A stretch of DNA of 37,662 nt. Source: Azoarcus sp. Lineage in GTDB: Bacteria; Pseudomonadota; Gammaproteobacteria; Burkholderiales; Rhodocyclaceae. The notes beneath the pieces are model-generated. The model saw nothing but the letters and a program-made list of their open reading frames with translations. It was not told where the DNA came from and ran no database searches. Position numbers and translations under genes: made by a program. This document shows, piece after piece, positions 1-7,107 of this stretch; position 1 is the stretch's first letter; each line of letters opens with the position of its first letter. The stretch is from contig DYFV01000053.1 of the NCBI GenBank assembly GCA_020725025.1, forward strand, positions 1-37,662. The letters are read 5' to 3'.

Positions 1-68
1 TCGTGCGCATCGTGCTGCTGGTGCTGTTTCCGGGGATCTCGCTGTTCCTGCTGCGGTTGTTCAATTGA
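1..68 (+). CDS. C-terminal end of an integral membrane protein (partial)
   Basis: Only the last 21 codons and the stop (66-68) are inside the window; the frame starts at base 3. The tail is strongly hydrophobic, a Val/Leu-rich stretch with an FPGISLFL core, which suits a final transmembrane helix ending at the membrane. C-termini of TRAP-transporter large permeases (DctM) often have a similar 'FP-x-hydrophobic' ending, so that is my best guess, but 21 residues cannot prove it. A GC-rich hairpin follows the stop at once, so this is probably the end of its transcription unit. Confidence 0.45.
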   Translation, partial: VRIVLLVLFPGISLFLLRLFN

Positions 69-74
69 TCGGGA

Positions 75-99
75 GCGCCCGGCCACATCGGTCGGGCGC
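75..99 (+). terminator. Hairpin after the first gene
   Basis: Arms GCGCCCGGCC (75-84) and GGTCGGGCGC (90-99) pair over 10 bp with one G-T pair and a 5-base loop, 6 bases after the stop at 68. There is no T-run, so it is a weak or factor-assisted terminator at best. Confidence 0.4.
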
Positions 100-224
100 G
101 CCGGCCCGGGGGCTTGCGCCCCTGGAACCCCTCCCTCCCGGCGGCTGTCACCCTTGCCCGGAGAGCGAATCGAAAGGCCCGCGGTCTTACAATTCGCCCC
201 GCCCCGTCGACCTTCGAGCAAGAC

Positions 225-770
225 ATGCCTCTCAGCCCCTACCTCGACACCTACCCCGCTCTCGGGGAGGACACCTACCTCCACGACTCGGCCCAGGTCA
301 TCGGCGACGTGCGGATCGGGCGCGACTGCTCGATCTGGTGCAACGCCGTGGTCCGCGGCGACGTCAATCGCATCGTGGTCGGCGACTACAGCAACATCCA
401 GGATCTCACCATGTGCCACGTCTCCCACAGGAACGCGGCCAAGCCGGACGGGTCGCCGCTTCTCATCGGGAGCTACGTGACCGTCGGGCACTCGGCGATC
501 CTGCACGGCTGCAGGATCGGGGACGAGTGCCTGATCGGGATGGGTGTGATCGTCATGGACGACGCGGTCATCGAGAACCGCGTGATGGTGGGCGCGGGCA
601 GCCTCGTCCCGCCGGGTAGGAAGCTCGAGAGCGGCTACCTCTATGTGGGCCGGCCCGCGGTGCAGGTGCGCGCGCTCACGTCCGACGAGCTCGCCTACCT
701 GAAGTACTCCGCCGAGCATTACGTCCGGGTCAAGAACAACTACCTGGCGACGTCGACGGCCGGGCGCTGA
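225..770 (+). CDS. Gamma-class carbonic anhydrase homologue (YrdA/CaiE-like hexapeptide-repeat protein)
   Basis: A 181-residue left-handed beta-helix protein of the gamma-carbonic anhydrase family, the usual length for the bacterial YrdA type. The hexapeptide pattern runs from about residue 22 to 135 (IGDVRIG, VVVGDYS, VTVGHSA, IGDECLIGMG). The metal-binding histidines expected from the archaeal enzyme Cam are visible as His65 (MCHV), His89 and His94 (GHSAILHG). Arg44 and Asp46 of the RGD turn and the NIQD motif (Asn57 to Asp60) are also present. The family is trimeric and cytosolic; many members bind zinc or iron, but activity is often undetectable, so CO2 hydration is not proven. The ATG at 225 was chosen because family similarity begins there, although the frame is open from 114. 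A TACAAT -10-like element lies at 188-193 without a convincing -35. Confidence 0.9.
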   Translation: MPLSPYLDTYPALGEDTYLHDSAQVIGDVRIGRDCSIWCNAVVRGDVNRIVVGDYSNIQDLTMCHVSHRNAAKPDGSPLLIGSYVTVGHSAILHGCRIGDECLIGMGVIVMDDAVIENRVMVGAGSLVPPGRKLESGYLYVGRPAVQVRALTSDELAYLKYSAEHYVRVKNNYLATSTAGR

Positions 771-801
771 ACGAACACCGGCGAGCGGCGCGAAAGATCG
801 A

Positions 802-831
802 GCCTGCGCCCCGCGAGAGCCGAGCGCAGGC
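802..831. terminator. Possible hairpin downstream of the gamma-CA gene
   Basis: Arms GCCTGCGC (802-809) and GCGCAGGC (824-831) form an 8-bp perfect inverted repeat with a 14-base loop, 32 bases after the stop at 770. No T-tract follows, so its role as terminator is tentative. Confidence 0.3.
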
Positions 832-877
832 CATGACGACGCAAAGCCACTCTTATGGCGGTATCAGTACATCCGAT

Positions 878-906
878 TTGCTGCACCGCGGGATATGTTG
901 TCTAAT
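878..906 (+). promoter_or_regulatory. Sigma70-type promoter for the small exported protein
   Basis: TTGCTG (878-883) and TCTAAT (901-906) are separated by exactly 17 bases and match the sigma70 consensus well. The surrounding sequence is less GC-rich than its flanks. Transcription would start near 913 and give a leader of about 90 bases before the ATG at 1004. Confidence 0.55.
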
Positions 907-1003
907 TCCGGCATTCAGCATTTATGCCATGGACAACAAGTGCGCCGCACAAGGGCGCGCCGCAACCCTGGCGAACCTTTTCGTAACCAGAAGGGAATCC
1001 GCC

Positions 1004-1276
1004 ATGAAACTCACCATCGCCCTCGGCGCCGCCGCCCTGCTCGGTGCCGGCCTCTCAGTCCAGGCCGCTCCGGCCGACGAAACCGCCCCCTACGGCAAGC
1101 GTGTGGAATCGATACAGGCCGTCGCCAAGTCCCGTCCGGGCTCCTTCGACGTCTACATCGACAAGCCGACCGGCTTCGCTTTCGTGAACACCCCTTCGGG
1201 CTGGAAATTCACCCGCAACGTGCTCGACGGCTCGGCGGCCACGAGTGCAAGAGGCGGCGCGGTCGCGCAGTTCTGA
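1004..1276 (+). CDS. Small exported protein of unknown function
   Basis: A 90-residue protein starting MKLTIALGAAALLGAG, a clear Sec signal peptide with likely cleavage after the QAA around residue 26. The mature part, about 65 residues, is polar and carries the phrase TGFAFVNTPSGWKFTR. I recognise this as typical of small hypothetical periplasmic proteins but cannot give a function. The ATG at 1004 follows an AAGGGA Shine-Dalgarno at 991-996. The frame is open back to 833, but the longer version would bury the signal peptide. The gene has its own promoter (878-906) and a perfect terminator hairpin (1308-1331), so it is monocistronic. Confidence 0.75.
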   Translation: MKLTIALGAAALLGAGLSVQAAPADETAPYGKRVESIQAVAKSRPGSFDVYIDKPTGFAFVNTPSGWKFTRNVLDGSAATSARGGAVAQF

Positions 1277-1307
1277 CATCCCCTCCGCGCTTTCCGCTCC
1301 GCTGAAG

Positions 1308-1331
1308 CAAGGGCCGCGACTGCGGCCCTTG
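1308..1331 (+). terminator. Terminator hairpin of the small exported protein gene
   Basis: Arms CAAGGGCCGC (1308-1317) and GCGGCCCTTG (1322-1331) are perfectly complementary over 10 bp with a GACT loop, 31 bases after the stop at 1276. A short TTGC tail follows. It may also serve the convergent gene that ends at 1408. Confidence 0.65.
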
Positions 1332-1407
1332 TTGCATTCGATCGGCTGAACGAGCGACCGGACGCCCGGTGATCGGGCGGGACGATCGCCGCCCCGCCCC
1401 GCGCCAC

Positions 1408-1749
1408 TCAGCGCCTGCCTCCGCCGGGCCCCATTCCGCCGCCCGGCCCCATTCCGCCGCCCGGGCGCATTCCGCCGCGCGGGGGCGGCTCCTCCGGCAG
1501 GACGATGCCGCGCTCCTTCGCGCGGGCCTTCATCTGCTCGTGATGCTCCGCGCGAACCTGCTCGCGCTCCTCGAGCGTCCTGGCCGCGCGCATGCGCTGG
1601 CGGTGCTCCAGCCGCTCCTGCGGCGTCATGAGCTGTGAGCCGAAGACCGGCGCGTCGTCGGGAATCGGAGGCAGCCCGGCGCCCTGCGCGAGGGCACCAC
1701 CCGACAGCACGGCCGCCAACAGGGCGAACGTCAATGCCTTGCGTTTCAT
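1408..1749 (-). CDS. Exported, charged protein with Gly/Met-rich tail, unknown function
   Basis: A 113-residue protein beginning MKRKALTFALLAAVLSGGALAQ, a typical signal peptide cleaved after ALAQ or nearby (about residue 22). The middle (LMTPQERLEHRQRMRAA through about residue 84) is a highly charged, probably helical segment rich in Arg, Glu and His. The C-terminus is a run of GGGM-type repeats (three copies of an 18-base unit at 1432-1485) ending GGGRR. The central segment resembles small periplasmic proteins common in betaproteobacteria; a role is not known to me. Met-rich tails sometimes bind copper, but that is only a thought. The ATG at 1749 has an AAGGAGA Shine-Dalgarno. It is convergent with the gene at 1004-1276. 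Confidence 0.75.
   Translation of the reverse strand: MKRKALTFALLAAVLSGGALAQGAGLPPIPDDAPVFGSQLMTPQERLEHRQRMRAARTLEEREQVRAEHHEQMKARAKERGIVLPEEPPPRGGMRPGGGMGPGGGMGPGGGRR
1432..1485 (-). repeat. Three 18-base tandem repeats encoding GGGM units
   Basis: Units start at 1432, 1450 and 1468 and begin CATTCCGCCGC; the first two differ only in the last bases and the third is diverged. They encode the Gly/Met-rich C-terminus of the 113-residue exported protein. Copy number could vary by slippage without breaking the frame. Confidence 0.7.
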
Positions 1750-1875
1750 GATCTTCTCCTTGCACGACAGGGAAAGGGCATGCGATCGGGCTAGATTGCG
1801 CCCCCTGCCACGTGGTCGTGTTGATCGATCTCAAGCCGAAGAGGCTTCGCCCGAATCCACCTTCGCTTCCGACGA

Positions 1876-2784
1876 CTACCGGCCGGCGCGACGCCAGGCG
1901 GGACCGAGCGCCAGGTGGATCGCGGCTGCGGCGACAGCCGCTCCGCCGGCCGCGACGCTGATCTGGTTCAGGCCCTGCGCCACATCGCCCACGGCGTACA
2001 GGCCGTCGATGCTGGTCTTCTGATGCCGGTCGGTGAGGAGGTAGCCCGACTCGTCCAGATCGGCCCCCGCCGCCAGCTCGGAATGGATGCGGGTGCCGAG
2101 GGCGCTGTAGACCGAATCGCAGCGCGACTCGGCATCCCCGTGGCGCACGACGACCTCGCCGTTCCAGAGGCGCAGGTTGGTCACCGGTGCATCGGTGAGG
2201 GCGATTCCGGCCTCGTCGAGTCGCCGGCGCTGGGGCTCGCCGATCCCGACCTCGGACGAGGTCAGGAACAAGCGCAGGCGGGCGGTGAAATTGCGCAGGT
2301 AGAGCGCCTCGCGCACGCCCGCGTCCCCGTCCGCGAGGACGCCGACCATCCTGTCGGCCACTTCGTAACCGTCGCAGACCGGGCAGTAACGCAGCGCGCC
2401 GGTTCGCACTGCATCGGCAAGATAGGGCATGGCGGGTTCGATATCGGACACCCCGGTGGCGAGCAGCACCGTGCGGGCGGCGATCGTTCCGCCCTCCGCC
2501 AGTGCGGCTGCGAAACCCGTGTCGGTCTTCTCCAGCGAGACCACCCGGCCGACCGCGAACTCGGCGCCATGGCGTTCCGCCTGCTCCCGGATCGCAGCCA
2601 CCAGCTCGCCACCCGGAACGCCGTCCGGGTAGCCGGGCATGTTGTGCGAGCGCGGGATGCGGACGGCCCGGCTGCAGCCGTCGTCCACGACCTTCACCCG
2701 CCGGAGGAAGCGTGCGAGGTAGAGCGCACCGGTGAGACCGCCCGGACCGCCACCGACCACGAGGGAATCCCAGGTTTCAGCCAT
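1876..2784 (-). CDS. Thioredoxin-reductase-like FAD/NAD(P)H oxidoreductase
   Basis: A 302-residue two-dinucleotide-binding flavoprotein of the thioredoxin reductase family, at the usual length (about 300-320). The N-terminal FAD motif is GGGPGG (residues 11-16), followed by a segment typical of this family around [10 protein letters not shown]. The redox pair is Cys134-Pro-Val-Cys137 followed by DG. The C-terminal FAD motif is YAVGDVAQG. The CPVCDGYE form, rather than the CATCDG of classical TrxB, is seen in a broad group of TrxB-like proteins whose partner is often unknown, so I do not name it trxB. The ATG at 2784 was chosen because homology starts there; the frame stays open to 2955. No thioredoxin gene lies nearby. 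Confidence 0.85.
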   Translation of the reverse strand: MAETWDSLVVGGGPGGLTGALYLARFLRRVKVVDDGCSRAVRIPRSHNMPGYPDGVPGGELVAAIREQAERHGAEFAVGRVVSLEKTDTGFAAALAEGGTIAARTVLLATGVSDIEPAMPYLADAVRTGALRYCPVCDGYEVADRMVGVLADGDAGVREALYLRNFTARLRLFLTSSEVGIGEPQRRRLDEAGIALTDAPVTNLRLWNGEVVVRHGDAESRCDSVYSALGTRIHSELAAGADLDESGYLLTDRHQKTSIDGLYAVGDVAQGLNQISVAAGGAAVAAAAIHLALGPAWRRAGR

Positions 2785-3104
2785 GGCCGCCTCCGGGTTG
2801 CGGATGGGTCGAGACTCGGTGGATCGGGCCGAGCGTCGACCGCAGTGGTATTTCGAAGGCAGGCCGAGAGCGCCCGCCGCCTTCGCCACGGATGCAAACG
2901 CCGCACCCGGTGCTACCAACCCCCCACCGCAATCGACTGCGCCTGCGCGGCGCATGCCGGTTGCATCGAAAGGACCAGGAGTGCGATCATCCCGGCCGCC
3001 GCCGAGTTCCCTGCCATGGGATCACTGCCGCCAGCACCTTGTCCCCGGCCCGGGCGAGCGAAGTCCGCGACCTCCCGTCAAGGCGACCACTGCCCGAGGA
3101 AAAC
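2785..3104. other. Intergenic region between divergent genes
   Basis: This 320-base gap separates the TrxB-like gene (minus) from the ATP-grasp operon (plus) and must hold both promoters. I found no strong sigma70 pair and no convincing small gene; the open frames across it are extensions of the neighbours. A GAGGA Shine-Dalgarno lies at 3096-3100. Confidence 0.5.
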
Positions 3105-4319
3105 TTGAAGCGCATTGCACAGCAGCCACGTGAGCGTTGGCCGGAGAAGCTCGCCCGACATGGTTTCCTGTTCCATTCGATCGATGCATATGGTGTCGAC
3201 CTCTCCGGCAAGACCGACAAGTTCTTCTACTGGCGCGAGGATGTCGCCTACCGGTTCACCGAAACCGAGGTCGAGACGATCTACGAGGCGGGCAATGCCC
3301 TGCACGCCATGTGCCTCGATCTCGTGGACGATCTCGTCACCCGCGGCGATCTCGTCCGGCTGAGGATGGCTCCGCTCGGACAGGCGCTTGCCGAGCAGAG
3401 CTGGCGCCGCCGGGATCCGCACCTGTATGGCCGCTTCGATCTGACGCTGCAGGACGGCGTGCCGAAGCTGCTCGAGTACAACGCCGATACCCCGACGAGC
3501 CTCATCGAGTCCGCGGTAGCCCAGTGGCACTGGATGCAGGAGGCGCGGCGGGACTGCGACCAGTTCAACTCCATTCACGAAGCGCTCGTCGCGCGCTGGC
3601 GGGCGATCGCCGACGAGCGGGGCCTGCGTCGCGTGCATCTCGCCTGCCTCTACGACTCCATGGAGGACGTGGGCAACGTCGAGTACATGATGGAAACGGT
3701 GCTCCAGGCAGGCCTCGAAGCCGTCATGCTCGACCTGCGCGAGATCGGCCTTTCCGACGCCGGCGCGTTCGTCGACCAGGACGGCGAGCCGATCGAGGCA
3801 TGTTTCAAGCTCTACCCCTGGGAGTGGATGACCACGGACGCCTTCGGCGCGGCCATCCCGGACGCGGGCACTCTCTGGCTGGAGCCGGCGTGGAAGCAGG
3901 TGCTGTCGAACAAGGCGCTGCTGCCACTGCTGTGGGAGCGCTTCGAGGGCCATCCGAACCTGCTGCCGGCCTATTTCTCGCCCGACGCCTTGCTGAGGGA
4001 CGGCCTGCCCTACGTGAAGAAGCCCATCTACTCCCGTGAAGGCGCGAACGTGTCCTTCCTGGAGGACGGCGCCGTCACGCTCGCGACCGGCGGCGACTAC
4101 GGCGCCGAGGGCTACGTCTACCAGGCGCTCGCGCCCGTGCCCGCCTTCCCGGCACCGGAGACCACCTCCGCGCACGGCCCGCAGAGTGCCATGCATGCGG
4201 TGCTGGGTGCCTGGATCGTGGCCGACGAGGCCTGCGGTCTGTGTGTTCGCGAGGACCTCAGTCCCGTCACCAGGAACACCTCCTACTTCGTGCCGCACTA
4301 TTTCCTGCCGGGGCTCTGA
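3105..4319 (+). CDS. Glutathionylspermidine synthase-like ATP-grasp protein (YjfC/YgiC family)
   Basis: A 404-residue protein of the glutathionylspermidine synthase preATP-grasp/ATP-grasp family, slightly longer than E. coli YgiC and YjfC. Family landmarks are FDLTLQDGVPKLLEYNADTP (about residues 106-125) and the C-terminal YVKKPIYSREGANV segment of the ATP-grasp fold. The enzymes are thought to make ATP-dependent peptide or amide bonds; the amidase half of Gsp is absent, and E. coli YgiC/YjfC do not make glutathionylspermidine, so the substrate is unknown. I chose a TTG start at 3105 (MKRIAQQPRERW), since homologues begin with this sequence and a GAGGA Shine-Dalgarno ends 4 bases upstream; the frame continues open to 2892 without similarity. 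It leads an operon with DUF350 and DUF1190 genes, as in the E. coli yjf cluster. Confidence 0.85.
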   Translation: MKRIAQQPRERWPEKLARHGFLFHSIDAYGVDLSGKTDKFFYWREDVAYRFTETEVETIYEAGNALHAMCLDLVDDLVTRGDLVRLRMAPLGQALAEQSWRRRDPHLYGRFDLTLQDGVPKLLEYNADTPTSLIESAVAQWHWMQEARRDCDQFNSIHEALVARWRAIADERGLRRVHLACLYDSMEDVGNVEYMMETVLQAGLEAVMLDLREIGLSDAGAFVDQDGEPIEACFKLYPWEWMTTDAFGAAIPDAGTLWLEPAWKQVLSNKALLPLLWERFEGHPNLLPAYFSPDALLRDGLPYVKKPIYSREGANVSFLEDGAVTLATGGDYGAEGYVYQALAPVPAFPAPETTSAHGPQSAMHAVLGAWIVADEACGLCVREDLSPVTRNTSYFVPHYFLPGL

Positions 4320-4351
4320 CCCGGCCATCCCCTTGACGGAGCCGACCGACC

Positions 4352-4741
4352 GTGCCGTTTCTCAACTTCGCTCTCTATCTCGCAGCCTGCCTCGCATTCT
4401 GGGCTGTCAGCCTCTTGATCTACGTGCGCGCGACCCCCTACCCGGAGTTCGCGCTCGTGCGCGACGGCAACCTCGCCGCCGCCCTGAGCCTCACCGGGGC
4501 CGCCCTGGGCCTCGCGCTCCCGATCGCGAGCCTCGCCGCCCATGCCGTCTCCCTCGCCGATCTCGCCGTCTGGGCGGCTCTCGCGCTCGCCGTGCAGCTT
4601 GCCGGCTGGTGGATCCTCAGCCGCACGGTCTTCCGCAGCCTGCGCGAAGCCATCGTCACCGGCAATCACAGCGTCGGCCTGGTGCTCGGCGCGTTCTCGG
4701 CCGGCCTCGGCCTGCTCAATGCGGCCTGCCTGACCTATTGA
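4352..4741 (+). CDS. DUF350 family inner-membrane protein (YjfL-like)
   Basis: A 129-residue hydrophobic protein with about four transmembrane helices (roughly residues 4-25, 41-64, 69-92 and 106-127). The overall pattern, including the final helix LVLGAFSAGLGLLNAACLTY, fits DUF350 proteins such as YjfL. The start is GTG at 4352, 32 bases after the preceding stop. Function is unknown; the family recurs beside YjfC-type ATP-grasp and YjfM-type proteins, sometimes with a PspA homologue, suggesting an envelope-stress role. It belongs to the operon 3105-5214. Confidence 0.8.
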   Translation: MPFLNFALYLAACLAFWAVSLLIYVRATPYPEFALVRDGNLAAALSLTGAALGLALPIASLAAHAVSLADLAVWAALALAVQLAGWWILSRTVFRSLREAIVTGNHSVGLVLGAFSAGLGLLNAACLTY

Positions 4742-4755
4742 GGAGACGCGCAAGG

Positions 4756-5214
4756 ATGAGCGACCGCGAGAACCCGTCGAAGCCGCGTCCATACGGACAA
4801 GGCGCACTATCCCTGGTCCTGCTCGGGACGGCGCTCGCCTCCGGATGCGCGCCGCACCCCGACGACGTCGCCGCCGACGTTCGCCGCGGGCAGTACGCGA
4901 GCCGGGAGGAGTGCCGTCGCGACTGGGCGGACGACGACTGCGAATACCACGGCAGCGGCGGCCGCTGGTGGGGTCCGTACTACAGCAGCTCCGGCCGCGT
5001 GTATCACTATGACGGCCGCAGCTCTCAGCTCGCGCGCCATCCTGCGAACGCCCTGAGGACGTTCGACCAGCGCGCCACGCCGAACGAGATCTATCGTTCG
5101 GCGGGTCGCTATGCCTCGGCGCCGGCCCATCCGAACGCCATCTCCGCCAAAGGGGGCAGCGTGAGCCGGGGCGGTTTCGGCACCCGATTCGGGGGCTTCT
5201 CGCTCGGGGGCTGA
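4756..5214 (+). CDS. DUF1190 family lipoprotein-like protein (YgiB/YjfM-like)
   Basis: A 152-residue protein with a hydrophobic segment LSLVLLGTALASGC that ends in a cysteine at about residue 32, a weak lipobox. The mature part has the family phrases YASREECRRDWADDDCE and RWWGPYY, followed by a Ser/Gly/Arg-rich tail ending RFGGFSLGG. These features fit DUF1190 (YgiB/YjfM). The ATG at 4756 is 14 bases after the DUF350 stop with a CAAGGA Shine-Dalgarno. The trio ATP-grasp/DUF350/DUF1190 is conserved in enterobacteria too, which supports a shared but unknown cell-envelope task. Confidence 0.75.
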   Translation: MSDRENPSKPRPYGQGALSLVLLGTALASGCAPHPDDVAADVRRGQYASREECRRDWADDDCEYHGSGGRWWGPYYSSSGRVYHYDGRSSQLARHPANALRTFDQRATPNEIYRSAGRYASAPAHPNAISAKGGSVSRGGFGTRFGGFSLGG

Positions 5215-5298
5215 TCCTGGCGTTTGAAAGGAGGACGGCTTCGCCGGACGGCGGCGGCGCTCCCCCTCCGAATCGGGGCCTCCCTGGCGTCGGCCCGC

Positions 5299-6318
5299 CT
5301 ACCCGCCCTGACTGGGATCCCGCAGCGCAGGATCGGCCGATGCACCCCACGTACCATTCGCACCGAGGCAATAGAACCCGACGTCGGGATTCGTCCGCAA
5401 CACCCGTCGTACTTCCCTTTCCTCGAGCAGAAAGGGCGGCGCCTCACGGGTCGGCGCCAGGCAGAAGCGCCGGGGCAGATCGGTGTAGAGCGAGCGCGGC
5501 GGCGCCGACCAGCGGATGCCCTTGAGCAGTCGCCCGCCACGCTCGCTGTGATAGAAGATCCGGCGCACGCCGAGGGCTTCCCGGATGAACTGGATGCTCG
5601 CCCACAGCGTCGCCTCGGCCCAGATGGGGGCGAAGCGCGCCAGGACGTAGACACAGTAATCGTGCGCCGCTGCCAGGGGGCACTGCAGGCCGAGAAAGCC
5701 GACCGCTTCGGTCGCCGGCCGGCCGGCGCCGAGCTTGCGTTCGATCCGTTCGGCGAGCCAGGCCACCTCCCGGATCCAGTCGGACTGGATCTCCTCGATC
5801 AGGGCGCAATCGCTCGCCCAGTCGAGATCGATCCGCGCCCATGCCAGGGTGTTGCGGGTGCGCGAAACCGGGTGGCCATAGTAGTTGAACGGGGAGCTCG
5901 CACAACCGAGCCTGCCGTAGCGGCGGTCGTGGTCGCGGCTGAAATTGAGCTGCAGCACGAGATTCAGCCCCGGCCGGGACGTCTGCCGGTGCCGCCGTTC
6001 GTGACGCCGCTCGCTGCCCCAGGTGTCGAGCGTCAGGACGAAATGCTCCTGGCCCGGGTCGTGGTCGTGGGCGGCGAGAGACAGATCGTCGATCGCGGCG
6101 GAGCCGAGCCGGGCGAGCGCGGACTTGACCCGCGGCTTCTGCAGCAGCGGCGCGTAGTGCGATTTCTTGAGGGACGCGACGCGCAGCGGCTCGCCACCCC
6201 CGGCCTCACGGCTCAGGTGGCGCAACAGCCCGATGCTGTAGCGGTCGCGGTAATAGCGAAATATGGTGCGCTCATCGCGCAGGCAAGCGATGACTTCGTC
6301 GACGGCGTGGCGGTCCAT
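5299..6318 (-). CDS. Unrecognised protein with EIQSDW motif, last gene of the RtcB-remnant locus
   Basis: A soluble-looking 339-residue protein that I cannot assign to a named family. Visible features are an N-terminal segment DEVIACLRDERTIFRYYRDRYS, many His/Arg in the middle, the motif LIEEIQSDWI near residue 193, and a later segment with WAEATLWASIQFIREALGV and PRSLYTDLPRRF. A DE(I/V)QSDWHQ-like phrase occurs in large polyvalent proteins of mobile elements, so a distant link to those domains is possible but unproven. I chose the ATG at 6318, which has GGAA 7 bases upstream; ATG 6375 in the same frame lacks any Shine-Dalgarno. A strong AAGGAG site upstream serves an ATG (6388) in another frame, so the 5' end may be coupled or frameshifted. 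It follows the 64-residue gene and the rtcB remnant on the same strand. Confidence 0.6.
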   Translation of the reverse strand: MDRHAVDEVIACLRDERTIFRYYRDRYSIGLLRHLSREAGGGEPLRVASLKKSHYAPLLQKPRVKSALARLGSAAIDDLSLAAHDHDPGQEHFVLTLDTWGSERRHERRHRQTSRPGLNLVLQLNFSRDHDRRYGRLGCASSPFNYYGHPVSRTRNTLAWARIDLDWASDCALIEEIQSDWIREVAWLAERIERKLGAGRPATEAVGFLGLQCPLAAAHDYCVYVLARFAPIWAEATLWASIQFIREALGVRRIFYHSERGGRLLKGIRWSAPPRSLYTDLPRRFCLAPTREAPPFLLEEREVRRVLRTNPDVGFYCLGANGTWGASADPALRDPSQGG

Positions 6319-6388
6319 GTCGGCATTCCATGAAATTCGGAGTGGTCGATGAGGCGTGCGGAATGGGACGTGCATTGGGTCGAGTCAT
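6272..6388 (-). CDS. Short ORF (38 codons) overlapping the 5' end of the EIQSDW gene
   Basis: ATG at 6388 sits behind AAGGAGAAAACC, the best ribosome binding site in this locus, and encodes 38 residues (MTRPNARPIPHASS...) ending at 6272. It overlaps the start of the EIQSDW gene in a different frame. It is either a coupling leader whose translation opens the downstream start at 6318, or the true N-terminus of the downstream protein cut off by a frameshift. The product itself is low-complexity and Arg-rich and has no recognisable domain. Confidence 0.3.
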   Translation of the reverse strand: MTRPNARPIPHASSTTPNFMECRHGPPRRRRSHRLPAR

Positions 6389-6435
6389 GGTTTTCTCCTT
6401 GAATAAGGCCCGCCCCGGTCGAAGGCGGACGTGGG

Positions 6436-6630
6436 TCAATCGATCTCGAATTCGGCCATGTCGCCGGCGATCAAGTCGACGAGACATTGCCGCGTACGTT
6501 GCCGCGCCTGCTGACGCGCGGCCTTGCGGGTCTTGCCGTGAACCCCGGCGCGGCGCGTCAGGCCGGGTACCAGCACCGGGTTGCGGGGACGACTGAGGGG
6601 CAGCACGATGGTGGTCTTCCGGGTCGCCAT
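6436..6630 (-). CDS. Small basic protein, unknown function
   Basis: A 64-residue Arg/Lys-rich protein (MATRKTTIVLPLSRPRNPVL...) with a basic centre (HGKTRKAARQQARQRTRQ) and an acidic tail (AGDMAEFEID). It starts 3 bases after the stop of the rtcB remnant, so the two are co-transcribed and probably translationally coupled; AAGGGG lies a little upstream. The RPRNP phrase followed by a basic helix is reminiscent of small proteins often found among accessory genes, but I know no function. The gene is intact although its upstream neighbour is not. Confidence 0.55.
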   Translation of the reverse strand: MATRKTTIVLPLSRPRNPVLVPGLTRRAGVHGKTRKAARQQARQRTRQCLVDLIAGDMAEFEID

Positions 6631-6633
6631 CGC

Positions 6634-6918
6634 TCACCCCTTCACGCGGCGGGCGGCCCCGCCGGTATGGATCGCTGCCACCGAATCCCGCTGCTTTTCC
6701 GGACGATCGCCGGCCGACGACGCGCCGTGCGGCGTCGGGCCGACACGGCTCACCGTGGCGCCGATTTCGGCATGGACGTCGGGCATGGCCGCGACGTGGC
6801 CGTGCACGATCGGAAGCGAGGCGACGTTCAGCGGTTGCCGGATCGCATCCGGCTCGATGGCGCGCGTCCACACCTCGACGGGGACGCGCCCCTTGTTCAA
6901 CTCGGTTTGAATTCCCAT
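6634..6918 (-). pseudogene. rtcB: RtcB RNA ligase remnant with large internal deletion
   Basis: The 94-residue frame starts MGIQTELNKGRVPVEVWTR and continues through NVASLP, HVAAMPDVH and IGATV, which is the N-terminus of RtcB (E. coli: APVKMWTKG ... MPDVHLGKGSTIGS). It ends QRDSVAAIHT ... RRVKG, which matches the C-terminus of RtcB (family form QRDLVEVVHTLRQVLCVKG). About 300 residues between them are missing, including the GVDIGCGM metal site and the guanylated histidine, so the product cannot ligate RNA. Start and stop remain in one frame. The MPDVH motif persists, but flanking residues have drifted (MPDVHAE for MPDVHLG), which suggests decay after the deletion. An AGGAACC Shine-Dalgarno precedes the ATG at 6918. 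It heads a short minus-strand unit with the 64-residue and EIQSDW genes. Confidence 0.75.
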
Positions 6919-7020
6919 GGCGGTTCCTGTGCTGCTTGCGACGGCCGCGGGCCGCCGGTTACGGAATCCGGGATGGGGTCGGGACCTGGGTTGCGGGGAA
7001 AAGGGGAAGCCGAAAAGCAA

Positions 7021-7047
7021 AAACCCCCGGCAACTGGCCAGGGGTTT
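7021..7047 (-). terminator. Rho-independent terminator upstream of the rtcB remnant
   Basis: On the minus strand AAACCCCTGGC pairs with GCCGGGGGTTT over 11 bp with a 5-base loop, followed by TTGCTTTT. The single irregular pair is a G-U on the minus transcript but a C-A mismatch on the plus transcript, so the minus direction is favoured. It lies 60 bases after the 12-codon ORF and 100 bases before the rtcB remnant. Confidence 0.65.
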
Positions 7048-7107
7048 CGTACCTTCCCGGCCCGGATTCGCCTTGCGCGAGCTCCGGGCGGATCGATGCC
7101 TACGGTC

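Noticed and set aside
6634..6918. RtcB2/PrfH-type ribosome-repair pair
   Set aside because: The N-terminus matches canonical RtcB, no PrfH-like release factor gene is nearby, and the catalytic centre is missing.
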